From Bacteroidales bacterium (GTDB lineage: Bacteria > Bacteroidota > Bacteroidia > Bacteroidales > UBA932): DNA of 17,903 nt. Position 1 is the first letter of the stretch; every line of letters begins with the position of its first letter. The stretch spans positions 1-17,903 of the forward strand of contig SFNZ01000051.1 of NCBI GenBank assembly GCA_004552615.1, written 5' to 3'. The notes under the pieces were generated by a model. The model did no database searches, was not told the DNA's origin, and was given only the letters and a program-made list of their open reading frames with translations. This document shows positions 7,280-15,204 of the stretch, piece by piece. Position numbers and translations under genes: made by a program.

Positions 7280-8683
7280 TTAGAATTTTCCTTCTTTGTT
7301 GGCATCCTCGATGCTCGAGTAGAGCGCCGTAGGATATTTGCCCGAGAAGCAGGCGAGGCATAGGTCGCTGCGCCGCCCGGCTTCGTATAGCGCATCCTCG
7401 GAGAGGAATGCAAGTGTGTCTGCTTCAATGGCTTCACAAGCCTGTTCGAGGGTCCTGCTGGAACAGAGGAGTTCCTCGTACGTGGATATGTCCACTCCGT
7501 AGAAGCATGGGGATTTGATCATCGGGCTGGCAATCCTGACGTGTACCTGGACGGCGCCTGCCTCGCGGAGCATCCTGACGATTCTCCTGGATGTGGTTCC
7601 GCGGACTATGGAGTCGTCTATGAGCACTACTCTCTTGCCCTCGACGATGCTGCGGACAGGGGAAAGTTTCATCTTGACGCCCTTGTCACGCATTTCCTGC
7701 GAAGGCTGGATGAAGGTCCTGCCGATGTATTTGTTCTTGATGAGGCCCATTTCGTAAGGCAGGCCCGATGCCTCGGAGTAACCCATTGCAGCACTGAGAC
7801 TTGAGTCGGGCACTCCGACCACGATGTCGGCTTCTGCAGGAGATTCCTTGAAGAGGAGCTTGCCGGACTCCTTGCGGAAGGTGTGGACGTTCATGTTCTC
7901 GATGTCGCTGTCCGGACGCGAGAAATATATGTATTCCATGGCGCACATGGCGTGGCGCTGGTATTCGGAATATCTGCGGCAACGCAGGCCGTGGTGGTCG
8001 ATGGTGACTATCTCGCCCGGCTCTATGTCCCTGAGGAATTCCGCACCGATGACGCTGAATGCGCAAGTTTCGCTGCTGACCACGTATCCGTCCCCGAGTT
8101 TTCCGAGGGAGAGCGGCCTGAGGCCGTATTTGTCACGGCAGGCATAGATGCGGTTCTGGGTCATTATGACGAAGGCGAATGCTCCCTCTATCATATTGAG
8201 GGCCTCCATTATCGGGAAGATGCGCGGGCTCTTGCGCTCGAGCGGGTCTTTCTTGATGAGGTGGGCCAATATCTCGCTGTCCGAGGTGGACTGGAAGAGG
8301 CTGCCCCTGTCCTCGAGATATTTGCGGAGCTGGACGGAATTGACGAGGTTGCCGTTGTGGGCAAGGGCGAAATCCCCGGAATTGTGCCGGAAGAGGAACG
8401 GCTGGACGTTTTCGATGCCGCCGCCTCCGGTGGTGGAATATCTTACGTGGCCGATGGCCATGCTGCCCTTGAGGGTGGAGAGGTTGTCATTGTTGAATAC
8501 CTCGGTGACGAGGCCCTGCCCCTTGACACGGCGGAGCTGTCCTTCGTCATTGACCGATACGATTCCGCAGCCCTCCTGACCTCTGTGTTGGAGGGAATGC
8601 AGACCGTAATATGTCAGTTCCGCGGCATTGGGCACGCCCCAGACGCCGAAGACTCCGCATTCCTCGTGAATTTCCCTGTTCAT
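7280..8683 (-). CDS. purF: Amidophosphoribosyltransferase
   Basis: PurF commits PRPP to purine synthesis by replacing pyrophosphate with ammonia taken from glutamine. The 467 residues begin with an 8-residue stretch before CGVFGVWG. This matches the Bacillus-type enzyme, in which a propeptide is removed to expose the N-terminal catalytic Cys (here C9). Glutaminase motifs LHSLQHRGQEG, GHVRYSTTG and LAHNGNLVN follow. The PRPP loop is VVLIDDSIVRGTTSRRI. Cysteines in MCAMEYIYF, SPCFYG and SDLCLACFSGKYP fit the four ligands of an Fe-S cluster seen in the Bacillus enzyme, suggesting oxygen-sensitive stability. Its ATG overlaps the purC stop by four bases (ATGA), so purC and purF are translationally coupled. 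Confidence 0.97.
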   Translation of the reverse strand: MNREIHEECGVFGVWGVPNAAELTYYGLHSLQHRGQEGCGIVSVNDEGQLRRVKGQGLVTEVFNNDNLSTLKGSMAIGHVRYSTTGGGGIENVQPFLFRHNSGDFALAHNGNLVNSVQLRKYLEDRGSLFQSTSDSEILAHLIKKDPLERKSPRIFPIMEALNMIEGAFAFVIMTQNRIYACRDKYGLRPLSLGKLGDGYVVSSETCAFSVIGAEFLRDIEPGEIVTIDHHGLRCRRYSEYQRHAMCAMEYIYFSRPDSDIENMNVHTFRKESGKLLFKESPAEADIVVGVPDSSLSAAMGYSEASGLPYEMGLIKNKYIGRTFIQPSQEMRDKGVKMKLSPVRSIVEGKRVVLIDDSIVRGTTSRRIVRMLREAGAVQVHVRIASPMIKSPCFYGVDISTYEELLCSSRTLEQACEAIEADTLAFLSEDALYEAGRRSDLCLACFSGKYPTALYSSIEDANKEGKF

Positions 8684-9399
8684 AAGTCTGTTACTTGTTT
8701 AAGTCGTTCATATACAGTCTTGTATGCAAGTCCCACCTTGCCGTTGTCATGACGGAATCGGTCCTTGTCGAGGCGCGTTCCTGTCTCGGTATCCCAGAAT
8801 CTGGCACTGTCCGGGGTGATGTCGTCGGCCACCACGAGGCTTCCGTCCGGCAGGCGGCCGAATTCTATCTTGAAGTCAACGAGGGTGATTCCTGCACTCT
8901 TGAAAACAGGGACGAGGATGTCGTTGACCTTCTTGGTGACGGCGTAAATCTCGTCGAGTTCCTCCCTTGAGGCGAGGCCGAGGGCGATGGCGTGGTAGTC
9001 GTTGATGATAGGGTCACCGAGTTCCTCGGACTTGTAGCAGAGGTCGAATATCGTGGCTTTCGGGACCAGTCCTTCCTGAAGTCCGAGGCGCTGGGCCATT
9101 GATCCGGCAATGACGTTCCTGACAATGACTTCCATCGGGATGACATCGACCTTGCGGCAGAGCTGCTCTGTTTCGGAGACCTGCTGGATGAAATGGACAG
9201 GGACTCCCCCGCGGATCAGATGGCGGAAGATCATGCAGGATATGTTGTTGCAGTACAGGCCTTTGTCCTTGATGACGGCCTTCTTTATCTTGTAGTACGC
9301 CGTGATGTCGTCGGTAAAATGCACCAGTACCTTGTCCGGCTCGTCAGTCCCGAAGATCTTGATGGAAACTCCGTCGTGAATGATGTCCCTTTTTTCCAT
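8680..9399 (-). CDS. purC: SAICAR synthetase
   Basis: PurC couples CAIR with aspartate using ATP, the eighth step. The 239-residue protein matches the usual bacterial length. It opens with the nucleotide-binding segment KRDIIHDGVSIKIFGTDEPD and contains VIVRNVIAGSMAQRLG, ELGDPIINDYHA, ITLVDFKIEFGR and the signature VADDITPDSARFWD. The common form of that last block has ADE, so ADD is a mild variant. It starts 11 bases after the purL stop and ends in a four-base overlap with purF. Because purL is interrupted upstream, polarity or loss of translational coupling could lower its expression if that lesion is real. Confidence 0.97.
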   Translation of the reverse strand: MEKRDIIHDGVSIKIFGTDEPDKVLVHFTDDITAYYKIKKAVIKDKGLYCNNISCMIFRHLIRGGVPVHFIQQVSETEQLCRKVDVIPMEVIVRNVIAGSMAQRLGLQEGLVPKATIFDLCYKSEELGDPIINDYHAIALGLASREELDEIYAVTKKVNDILVPVFKSAGITLVDFKIEFGRLPDGSLVVADDITPDSARFWDTETGTRLDKDRFRHDNGKVGLAYKTVYERLKQVTDL

Positions 9400-9410
9400 A
9401 TTGCGGATGA

Positions 9411-12400
9411 TTATTCAATATTTGCGGATGCCGGTTCACCGGTGAAATATCTTACCGCATTGTCGAAGAGAGGCTGCTCCATGTCTGCGGCGATGTTCTT
9501 GAACAGGTTGTTCTCGTATCGCTCGGAGTGGCCCATCTTGCCGAGTATCTGTCCGTTGCGGCTGATGATGCCCTCTATCGCGTAGTAGGAGCCGTTCGGG
9601 TTGTCCGGAGAGGCCATTGTCACAGCGTAGTCCACAGGGTCGGCATACTGGAATGCCACCTGGCCGTTCTCGAAGAGTTCCCTGGCAAGCTCGGCGCTTA
9701 CCACGAATTTTCCTTCTCCGTGGCTGACAGGGATGGCGAATGTGTCACCGATGTTCATTCCTGCAAGCCAAGGCGAGTTCACGGTGGCGAGACGGGTGTA
9801 GGCCATCTGGGAGATGTGGCGGTTGATGTCGTTGCGGAACAATGTCGGGGAGTCCTTGGTGACGCATCCGAGATGTCCGTAAGGAAGGAGGCCGGACTTG
9901 ACGAGGGCCTGGAATCCGTTGCAGATGCCGAGAATCAGTCCGCCGCGGGCGATGAGAGCCTCGATGGCCTCGGCAATATCCTTGTTGTTCAATACGTTGG
10001 CAATGAATTTGCCGCTTCCGTCAGGCTCGTCTCCGGCAGAGAATCCTCCGCAGAATGCGAGTATGTGGCATTCGTCGATATTCTTCTTCATCTCGGCGAT
10101 GGAGTCGAAGATGTCCTGCTCCGTGAGATTGCGGAAAACGCCCATCCTGACGTCGGCTCCGGCCTTTCGGAATGCCTTGGCGGTGTCGTAGTCGCAGTTG
10201 GTTCCCGGGAATACCGGGAGGAATGCTACAGGCCGGGCTACCTTTTCACCCTTGTATTTGAGGTCTGCTTTCCTGGCCTTGAACGGCTTGAGGCCTTCAG
10301 CACCTTTCGGGAGAAGGCGTTTCATGTCAGGCTTGCTCGTGGCAGGATATACTCTTTCGTATCCCGTGAATGCGCTGTCAACGAGCTCTGACATAGGGAT
10401 GTTGTGGCCGTTGATGCGGAGTGCGTCATTGTTCCCGGCGGTGACGGTTCCTATGAGTTTGGCATTTTCGAATTCGAGTCCGTTCTCAGCCTCGACGAGG
10501 ATGGAGCCGTAGCTGTAGTCGAAGAGTTCGCTGTCGGTGAGGTTGACATCCACTCCGAAGGAATTGCCGAATGACATCTTGCAAATCGCCTCTGCGACGC
10601 CTCCGAAGCCTATTGCCCAGCCTGAGACGATGTTGCCGGCCTCGATCTGCTCCGTGACGAACGCCCAGTTTTTCTTCAGCTGGGCCACGTCAGGCATCCT
10701 GTCGGCGAGAGGTATATGCTTTATGAGGTAGAGTTTGTTGCCCTCCCATTTGAGTTCAGGGGAAATGACTTTCTTCGCATCTACCGTGGTGATACCGAAT
10801 GAGATAAGTGTCGGAGGGACATTGATGTGCTCGAAGGTTCCGCTCATGGAGTCCTTTCCGCCGATGGAAGGGAGACCAAGTTCGAGCTGCATCTTGAGCG
10901 AGCCGAGGAGGGCCGCCATAGGCTTGCCCCAGACTTTCGGGTCGTGGGTCATTCTCTCGAAATATTCCTGGCAGGAGAATCTCATTTTCTCATAATGTCC
11001 GCCGGCTGCAACGACCTTGGCGCAGGCCTCGACCATCGAATATGCGGCTCCGTGATACGGGCTCCAGGAGCTGATGAACGGATTGAATCCGAATGCCATC
11101 ATGCTGGCGGTATCGGTGTATCCGTCGGCAGGGAGTTTCTGCACGGAGACCTGGGTCTCGGTCAGCTGGAGTTCTCCGCCGTAAGGCATGAGGACGGTGG
11201 AGCGTCCGATGGTGGAGTCGAACATCTCGATGAGGCCCTTCTGGCTGATGACGTTAGGGTCTTTGAGATTGTCCTTTAGTTTGTCTTTCAGGGACTCGCC
11301 TTCCGGAACGCGGCGGAACGGGTCGACGTCCTCAACCGCCCCGATGAGGGCTTTGGAATAATGTTTCGCTCCGGCGCTGTCGATGAATTTCCTCTGGAGG
11401 TCAACGACGAGGCTGCCGCCGTTGAACATTCTCATGCGCTGTGTATCAGTAACATCCGCCACGTGGGTCACTTCCACGTTTTCGCTGTGGCAATATTCCT
11501 TGAATTCTTCTTCGTCGGCTGCTGCGACCACGACTGCCATTCGCTCCTGGGACTCGCTGATGGCGAGCTCGGTGGAGTTGAGTCCGCTGTATTTCACCGG
11601 AACCCTGTCGAGATAGATGTCGAGTCCGTCCGTGAGCTCGCCTATGGCCACGCTCACTCCGCCTGCCCCGAAGTCATTGGATTTCTTGATGAGGCGGGTC
11701 ACCTCGGCACGGCGGAAGAGGCGCTGGAGTTTGCGCTCCTCAGGTGCATTTCCTTTCTGTACCTCGCTTCCGCAGGTCTCGAGGGATTCCTCAGTATGTT
11801 CCTTGGACGAGCCTGTGGCTCCTCCGATTCCGTCACGTCCGGTGCGGCCTCCGAGCAGGAGAACGACGTCTCCCGGTGCAGGTGACTCGCGGCGTACCTT
11901 GTCAGCCCTGACGGCTCCGACCACAGCTCCCACTTCGAGGCGCTTGGCCGTGTATCCATCGTGATATATTTCGCGCACGTGTGTGGTGGCGAGGCCTATC
12001 TGGTTGCCGTAGCTGGAGTATCCGTGTGCGGCCTTGCGGGAGATGACGCGCTGCGGCAATTTTCCAGGAAGTGTCTCTGCCACAGGCTTGTAGATATCGC
12101 CTGCTCCGGTCACGCGCATGGCCTGGTAGACGTATGAGCGTCCGGAAAGAGGGTCACGGATGGCTCCTCCGAGGCAGGTTGCGGCGCCTCCGAACGGCTC
12201 GATCTCGGTAGGATGGTTGTGGGTCTCGTTCTTGAACATGAGCAGCCATTTCTCGAGGGTGCCGTCCACGTCCACGTCCACATAGATGCTGCAGGCGTTG
12301 TTCTCCTCGCTGACTTCCATGTCGTCGAGCTTTCCAATCTTGCGGAGATAGCGTCCTCCGATAGTGGCCATATCCATGAGGTTAAGGCCCTTATGCTCCC

Positions 12401-12761
12401 TGCCGAGCTCGCTGCGGAGCTTTAGGTAGAGCTTGAGGGTCCCGTCGATTTCTTCCTTGGCGAATGATTCCTCCACTCCGTATTCCTCAAGTTCGGTGGT
12501 GAAGGTGGTGTGACGGCAATGGTCGCTCCAGTACGTATCGAGGATGCGGAGTTCGGTCTCGTTCGGGTCGCGTCCCTCGGCGGTGAAATATTTCACCACT
12601 TCCCTGAGGTCGTCGGCATTCATTGCAAGTCCCATCCTGCGGCAATACGGCTCGAATTCCTCTTCCTTCATTGCGGTAAACCCTTCGAGGACCGGAACCG
12701 GCTTGACTGCGGCCTGCTCGGTGTCGGAGAGTTTGCTGAGGTCCTTCTCGCGGGACTCCAC
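9411..12761 (-). CDS. purL: FGAM synthase, main part; 5' end out of frame (see 12668-12961)
   Basis: PurL converts FGAR, ATP and glutamine to FGAM, the fourth step. This is the large single-chain type with its own glutaminase. Visible blocks are LDTYWSDHCRHTTF, FKNETHNHPTEIEPFGGAAT, RDPLSGRSYVYQAMRVTGAG, GGATGSSKEHTEES, KKSNDFGAGG, SWSPYHGAAY, LPSIGGKDSMSGT, and the C-terminal amidotransferase with FPGTNCDYDTAKAF, the nucleophile Cys in ILGICNGFQALVKSGLLP, and PVSHGEGKFVV. The 1116 residues begin at a GTG (Val of NAVESREK), which is an artefact of the broken 5' end. The same frame is open back past 12821, where it meets the real N-terminus in another frame. The catalytic domains look intact, but without frame restoration they could only be made from an internal start such as this GTG, or an ATG about 30 codons later. 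Confidence 0.93.
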   Translation of the reverse strand: MESREKDLSKLSDTEQAAVKPVPVLEGFTAMKEEEFEPYCRRMGLAMNADDLREVVKYFTAEGRDPNETELRILDTYWSDHCRHTTFTTELEEYGVEESFAKEEIDGTLKLYLKLRSELGREHKGLNLMDMATIGGRYLRKIGKLDDMEVSEENNACSIYVDVDVDGTLEKWLLMFKNETHNHPTEIEPFGGAATCLGGAIRDPLSGRSYVYQAMRVTGAGDIYKPVAETLPGKLPQRVISRKAAHGYSSYGNQIGLATTHVREIYHDGYTAKRLEVGAVVGAVRADKVRRESPAPGDVVLLLGGRTGRDGIGGATGSSKEHTEESLETCGSEVQKGNAPEERKLQRLFRRAEVTRLIKKSNDFGAGGVSVAIGELTDGLDIYLDRVPVKYSGLNSTELAISESQERMAVVVAAADEEEFKEYCHSENVEVTHVADVTDTQRMRMFNGGSLVVDLQRKFIDSAGAKHYSKALIGAVEDVDPFRRVPEGESLKDKLKDNLKDPNVISQKGLIEMFDSTIGRSTVLMPYGGELQLTETQVSVQKLPADGYTDTASMMAFGFNPFISSWSPYHGAAYSMVEACAKVVAAGGHYEKMRFSCQEYFERMTHDPKVWGKPMAALLGSLKMQLELGLPSIGGKDSMSGTFEHINVPPTLISFGITTVDAKKVISPELKWEGNKLYLIKHIPLADRMPDVAQLKKNWAFVTEQIEAGNIVSGWAIGFGGVAEAICKMSFGNSFGVDVNLTDSELFDYSYGSILVEAENGLEFENAKLIGTVTAGNNDALRINGHNIPMSELVDSAFTGYERVYPATSKPDMKRLLPKGAEGLKPFKARKADLKYKGEKVARPVAFLPVFPGTNCDYDTAKAFRKAGADVRMGVFRNLTEQDIFDSIAEMKKNIDECHILAFCGGFSAGDEPDGSGKFIANVLNNKDIAEAIEALIARGGLILGICNGFQALVKSGLLPYGHLGCVTKDSPTLFRNDINRHISQMAYTRLATVNSPWLAGMNIGDTFAIPVSHGEGKFVVSAELARELFENGQVAFQYADPVDYAVTMASPDNPNGSYYAIEGIISRNGQILGKMGHSERYENNLFKNIAADMEQPLFDNAVRYFTGEPASANIE

Positions 12762-12961
12762 TGCATTGATATAGTAATGCTTGATTCTCGCGATGGTGTC
12801 ATCGTCGGTATCCGGGTGAATCCGAAGAGGTCATAGACGTTCAGGAGCCTGAGGTTCTTGAGGTCTATCTGGAGGTTCTCGTTAAGTTCGGCCTTGAGGC
12901 TTGCTGCCTCCACCTGGAATTCAGGATATTTCTCGACAAAGATACGATAGTTGGTTGCCAT
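12668..12961 (-). pseudogene. purL: N-terminal fragment of purL ending in a frame break
   Basis: From ATG 12961 the frame reads ATNYRIFVEKYPEF and then NLRLLNVYDLFGF, which is the start of the PurS-like N-terminal domain of large PurL proteins. After Gly47 (12823-12821) the reading turns into unconserved residues (TRIPTMTPSRES) and stops at 12668. The conserved sequence resumes in the other frame at about 12821 with a run leading to RIKHYYINAVESREKDL. The domain's second half, which in the family carries an LPGQFDQRA motif, is absent from both frames. This points to a deletion of about 200 bases whose length is not a multiple of three. The gene follows purK by 21 bases, so this ATG is the true purL start. 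Confidence 0.87.
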
Positions 12962-12982
12962 CACTCGTTATGTTTTTAATTT

Positions 12983-14248
12983 TCAAATGTTTCTGTTGTT
13001 CGGGTAAAATCTTCCGTACCACCTGGAGTCGAACTCCTCCGCGGTCATCGGGATGTATGTCAGATGTGCCATCTTGCGCTTCGGGCGGGATTCGGTCTTG
13101 CCGTAGATATGTGCGTATATGCCTTCTCCGGCGGCTCCGGACCAGGCGTTGTCCCGCTTCGCGATGTTGGTAATGCTGCCCTGCGCCTCCTTCACGATTT
13201 TCCAGGCCTCGTCGAGGTCCTGCCCGAGTATGTTCTTCATCACTGTCGGGGCCTTGAGGCGCGGGGTGACGAGAGGTTTGTCGAGGAGGAAATGACAGAG
13301 CTCGGCATATTGCGAGGTGGTGCATCCTTCTATGGTGTAATGTCCGCTGTTGTGCGGGCGCGGGGCCATCTCGTTGAATACAAATGTATTGCCTTTTATG
13401 AAGAGTTCGATTGCCAGTATTCCCCTGTATCCGCAGGAGTCCATGAATGCGGTGCAGGCGGAAATGATTTCCCTGCCTGGAGGGGTGAGGTTTTCGTCAG
13501 CAATGCTTCCGTCAGGAGCCGTGCCTTCGTATATTCCCGGTGCGGGAACGATGCAGAGGTCGAGGATTCCGTCCTTGTGGATGTTGCGCCCTATCGGGAA
13601 ATGTATGGTGTCGTGTCCGTCGCGGACCAGTATGAGGCTGCATTCGTAGTCGAAAGGGACGAAGGCCTCGAGGATGCAAGGGACGTGGAGCAATGCTGAT
13701 GCCTGTTCAATGTCTTTTTCGGTGCGTATCACTGCCTGTCCGTGACCGTCGTAACCGAGCCTGCGGGTCTTGAGGACGCAAGGCATCCCGATGGTGGAGA
13801 CTGCGGCACGAAGCTCTTCAAGTCGTTCTGCATCAGTCATTTCCACTGGAACTTCCGCGCAGTCTTCATCAGCCGAGCAGGCTGGAAGAGGGATGTATTG
13901 CGGAACGGGGAGGCCGTGCCTGGCGGCATTGTTCTTCTCCCTGAGGCGGTCCTGTGAGTCGAAGAGGGGGGCGATGCCCTGCCTGATGTCGTATTTGCCT
14001 TCAAGGTGGCGCAAGATGTCTCCTGGGACGTTTTCGAATTCGTATGTGAGCACGTCGGTGGCGTCGCCGAGTCTTTCGAGGGCCTCCAGGTCGTCATAAC
14101 GGGCTACTATATGGTGATCGGCCTCAGCGAATGCAGGAGCGTCCGGGGCCGGGTCGAGGGCATATACGACCGCACCTTGGCGGTGAGCCTCCTCTGCGAT
14201 CATAAGACCGAGCTGCCCGCCGCCGATTATTCCGATTTTCTTTGTCAT
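12983..14248 (-). CDS. purK: N5-carboxyaminoimidazole ribonucleotide synthetase
   Basis: PurK carboxylates AIR with bicarbonate and ATP to give N5-CAIR, which PurE then isomerises. The ATP-grasp protein starts with KIGIIGGGQLGLMIAEEA and has LTYEFENVP, VLKTRRLGYDGHGQAVI, ILEAFVPFDYECSLI, AIELFIKGNTFVFNEMAPRPHNSGHYTIEG and the late TSQYAELCHF. Its 421 residues exceed the common 360-390. About 25 of the extra residues form an acidic insert around 122-147 (ACSADEDCAEVPVEMTDAER). The insert lies between the PLPQYI-type segment and the first ATP-grasp strand and looks like a surface loop. It lies 30 bases after purE and 21 before purL. Confidence 0.96.
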   Translation of the reverse strand: MTKKIGIIGGGQLGLMIAEEAHRQGAVVYALDPAPDAPAFAEADHHIVARYDDLEALERLGDATDVLTYEFENVPGDILRHLEGKYDIRQGIAPLFDSQDRLREKNNAARHGLPVPQYIPLPACSADEDCAEVPVEMTDAERLEELRAAVSTIGMPCVLKTRRLGYDGHGQAVIRTEKDIEQASALLHVPCILEAFVPFDYECSLILVRDGHDTIHFPIGRNIHKDGILDLCIVPAPGIYEGTAPDGSIADENLTPPGREIISACTAFMDSCGYRGILAIELFIKGNTFVFNEMAPRPHNSGHYTIEGCTTSQYAELCHFLLDKPLVTPRLKAPTVMKNILGQDLDEAWKIVKEAQGSITNIAKRDNAWSGAAGEGIYAHIYGKTESRPKRKMAHLTYIPMTAEEFDSRWYGRFYPNNRNI

Positions 14249-14278
14249 GGTGTTGAAGTCTTCCGGTGATGATTGAGA

Positions 14279-14746
14279 TTAGATTTCAGCTGCAAGAACC
14301 GAATCTGTCTGGTCCTGCCGGAATTTTTCCAGTCGTTGCGCTATCCCGCTGTCCTGGAGGGCCAGTATCGAGGCGGCTATGAGGGCCGCGTTCTTGGCTC
14401 CGTTGATGGCTACCGTGGCTACAGGCACGCCGCCTGGCATTTGTACTATGGAGAGGAGGGAATCAAGTCCGTTCAGTGCGCGTGACTTTACAGGGACCCC
14501 GATGACCGGAAGGGTCGTCATGGCTGCAACCATGCCCGGCAGATGGGCCGCTCCTCCTGCTCCCGCAATGATGACGGAGAGTCCCCTGTCTTTTGCGGTC
14601 CTGGCGTATTCGTACATGAGATCTGGTGTCCTGTGCGCGCTGACTACCTTTTTCTCGAAAGGTATCCCGAGAAGTTCAAGCATCTGCTCGGCTCCGGACA
14701 TGACTTCGTAGTCGCTGGTGGAGCCCATTATAATTCCAACCTTCAT
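14279..14746 (-). CDS. purE: N5-carboxyaminoimidazole ribonucleotide mutase, class I
   Basis: PurE moves the carboxyl group of N5-CAIR to C4 of the ring to give CAIR. The 155-residue protein is a class I PurE, matching the presence of purK beside it. Class I signatures are VGIIMGSTSDYEVM (3-16), VVSAHRTPDLMYEYA with the active-site His, IIAGAGGAAHLPGMVAA, and LPVIGVPVKSRALNGLDSLLSIVQMPGGVPVATV. It is the first gene of the nine-gene purine operon. A promoter ending about 37 bases before its ATG drives it, and I see no extended leader or riboswitch. Confidence 0.97.
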   Translation of the reverse strand: MKVGIIMGSTSDYEVMSGAEQMLELLGIPFEKKVVSAHRTPDLMYEYARTAKDRGLSVIIAGAGGAAHLPGMVAAMTTLPVIGVPVKSRALNGLDSLLSIVQMPGGVPVATVAINGAKNAALIAASILALQDSGIAQRLEKFRQDQTDSVLAAEI

Positions 14747-14788
14747 AGTTTCAGAAATTTTCTGGAATCAAAACATTGAAAACATCTG

Positions 14789-14820
14789 CAAATATACTCT
14801 TTATTCGTCGCATTTTCAAT
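14789..14820 (-). promoter_or_regulatory. Promoter of the purine operon
   Basis: On the minus strand, ATTG (14820-14817), a 20-base spacer and TATATTTG (14796-14789) fit the Bacteroidetes consensus with one mismatch in the -33 box. The start point would be near 14783, giving a leader of about 37 bases before purE. It is separated from the upstream tRNA by an intrinsic terminator. No operator was recognised. Confidence 0.65.
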
Positions 14821-14875
14821 GCCATGAAGGATATTATTTAATGAAAAACATTTTAGGGAAATGTATAAGAATACG

Positions 14876-14903
14876 AAAAAGCCCCGGAGCGGTGCTCCGG
14901 AGC
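14876..14903 (-). terminator. Intrinsic terminator of the tRNA-Leu gene
   Basis: On the minus strand, GCTCCGGAGC (14903-14894), an ACC loop and GCTCCGGGGC (14890-14881) form a 10-bp stem containing one G-U pair, followed directly by TTTTT (14880-14876). It lies 6 bases after the tRNA's last base. It should insulate the purine operon from tRNA transcription. Confidence 0.88.
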
Positions 14904-14909
14904 TTTCAG

Positions 14910-14992
14910 TGCGGACGGTGAGACTCGAACTCACACAGGCCAACGCCCACTACCCCCTCAAAGTAGCGTGTCTACCATTTCACCACGTCCGC
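14910..14992 (-). tRNA. tRNA-Leu, anticodon GAG
   Basis: An 83-base type II tRNA. The acceptor stem is GCGGACG paired with CGTCCGC, with discriminator A. The D-arm region is TGGTGAAATGGTAGACACGC. The anticodon stem CTACT/GGTAG carries loop TTGAGGG, so the anticodon is GAG, reading CUC and CUU. A long variable arm (TGGGCGTTGGCC) precedes the T-arm GTGAGTTCGAGTCTCAC. CCA is not encoded. The long variable arm and the A discriminator support leucine. Confidence 0.95.
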
Positions 14993-15030
14993 AAATCACG
15001 TGAGGTAGATGTTTTCCTCATTCGGGACTG

Positions 15031-15061
15031 CAAATATACGCAGTAAATTCTGAATTGCAAA
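15031..15061 (-). promoter_or_regulatory. Promoter of tRNA-Leu
   Basis: On the minus strand, TTTG (15061-15058), a 19-base spacer and TATATTTG (15038-15031) match the Bacteroidetes consensus exactly. Transcription should start near 15025, about 33 bases before the mature tRNA 5' end. It is back-to-back with the rpsP promoter. Confidence 0.75.
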
Positions 15062-15109
15062 ATTTTTCTGAGAAATTTTATCAGATTTATGGCAAAAATA
15101 TAGTGCAAT

Positions 15110-15141
15110 ATTGTATTTCTCGGTGATAATCACTAATTTTG
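15110..15141 (+). promoter_or_regulatory. Promoter of rpsP-rimM
   Basis: ATTG (15110-15113), a 20-base spacer and TAATTTTG (15134-15141) fit the Bacteroidetes consensus with one mismatch in the -33 box. The expected start is near 15147, leaving a leader of about 58 bases before rpsP. The bases just before the ATG are A/T-rich (TTAATTTATTAAAACA), typical of ribosome sites in this phylum, with no Shine-Dalgarno. Confidence 0.68.
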
Positions 15142-15204
15142 CAGCTGCTATCTACGAGTTGGATGGCACAGGCGATTTTATTAATTTATTAAAACAGATT
15201 CACA

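Noticed and set aside
6227..7363. 378-residue open frame on the plus strand opposite purM
   Set aside because: It is exactly antisense to a fully conserved purM, has no family motif, and arises from GC-rich codon structure.
12806..12830. Programmed ribosomal frameshift in purL
   Set aside because: No slippery heptamer or following stimulatory structure is seen, and a family-conserved segment is missing at the join, which frameshifting cannot explain.
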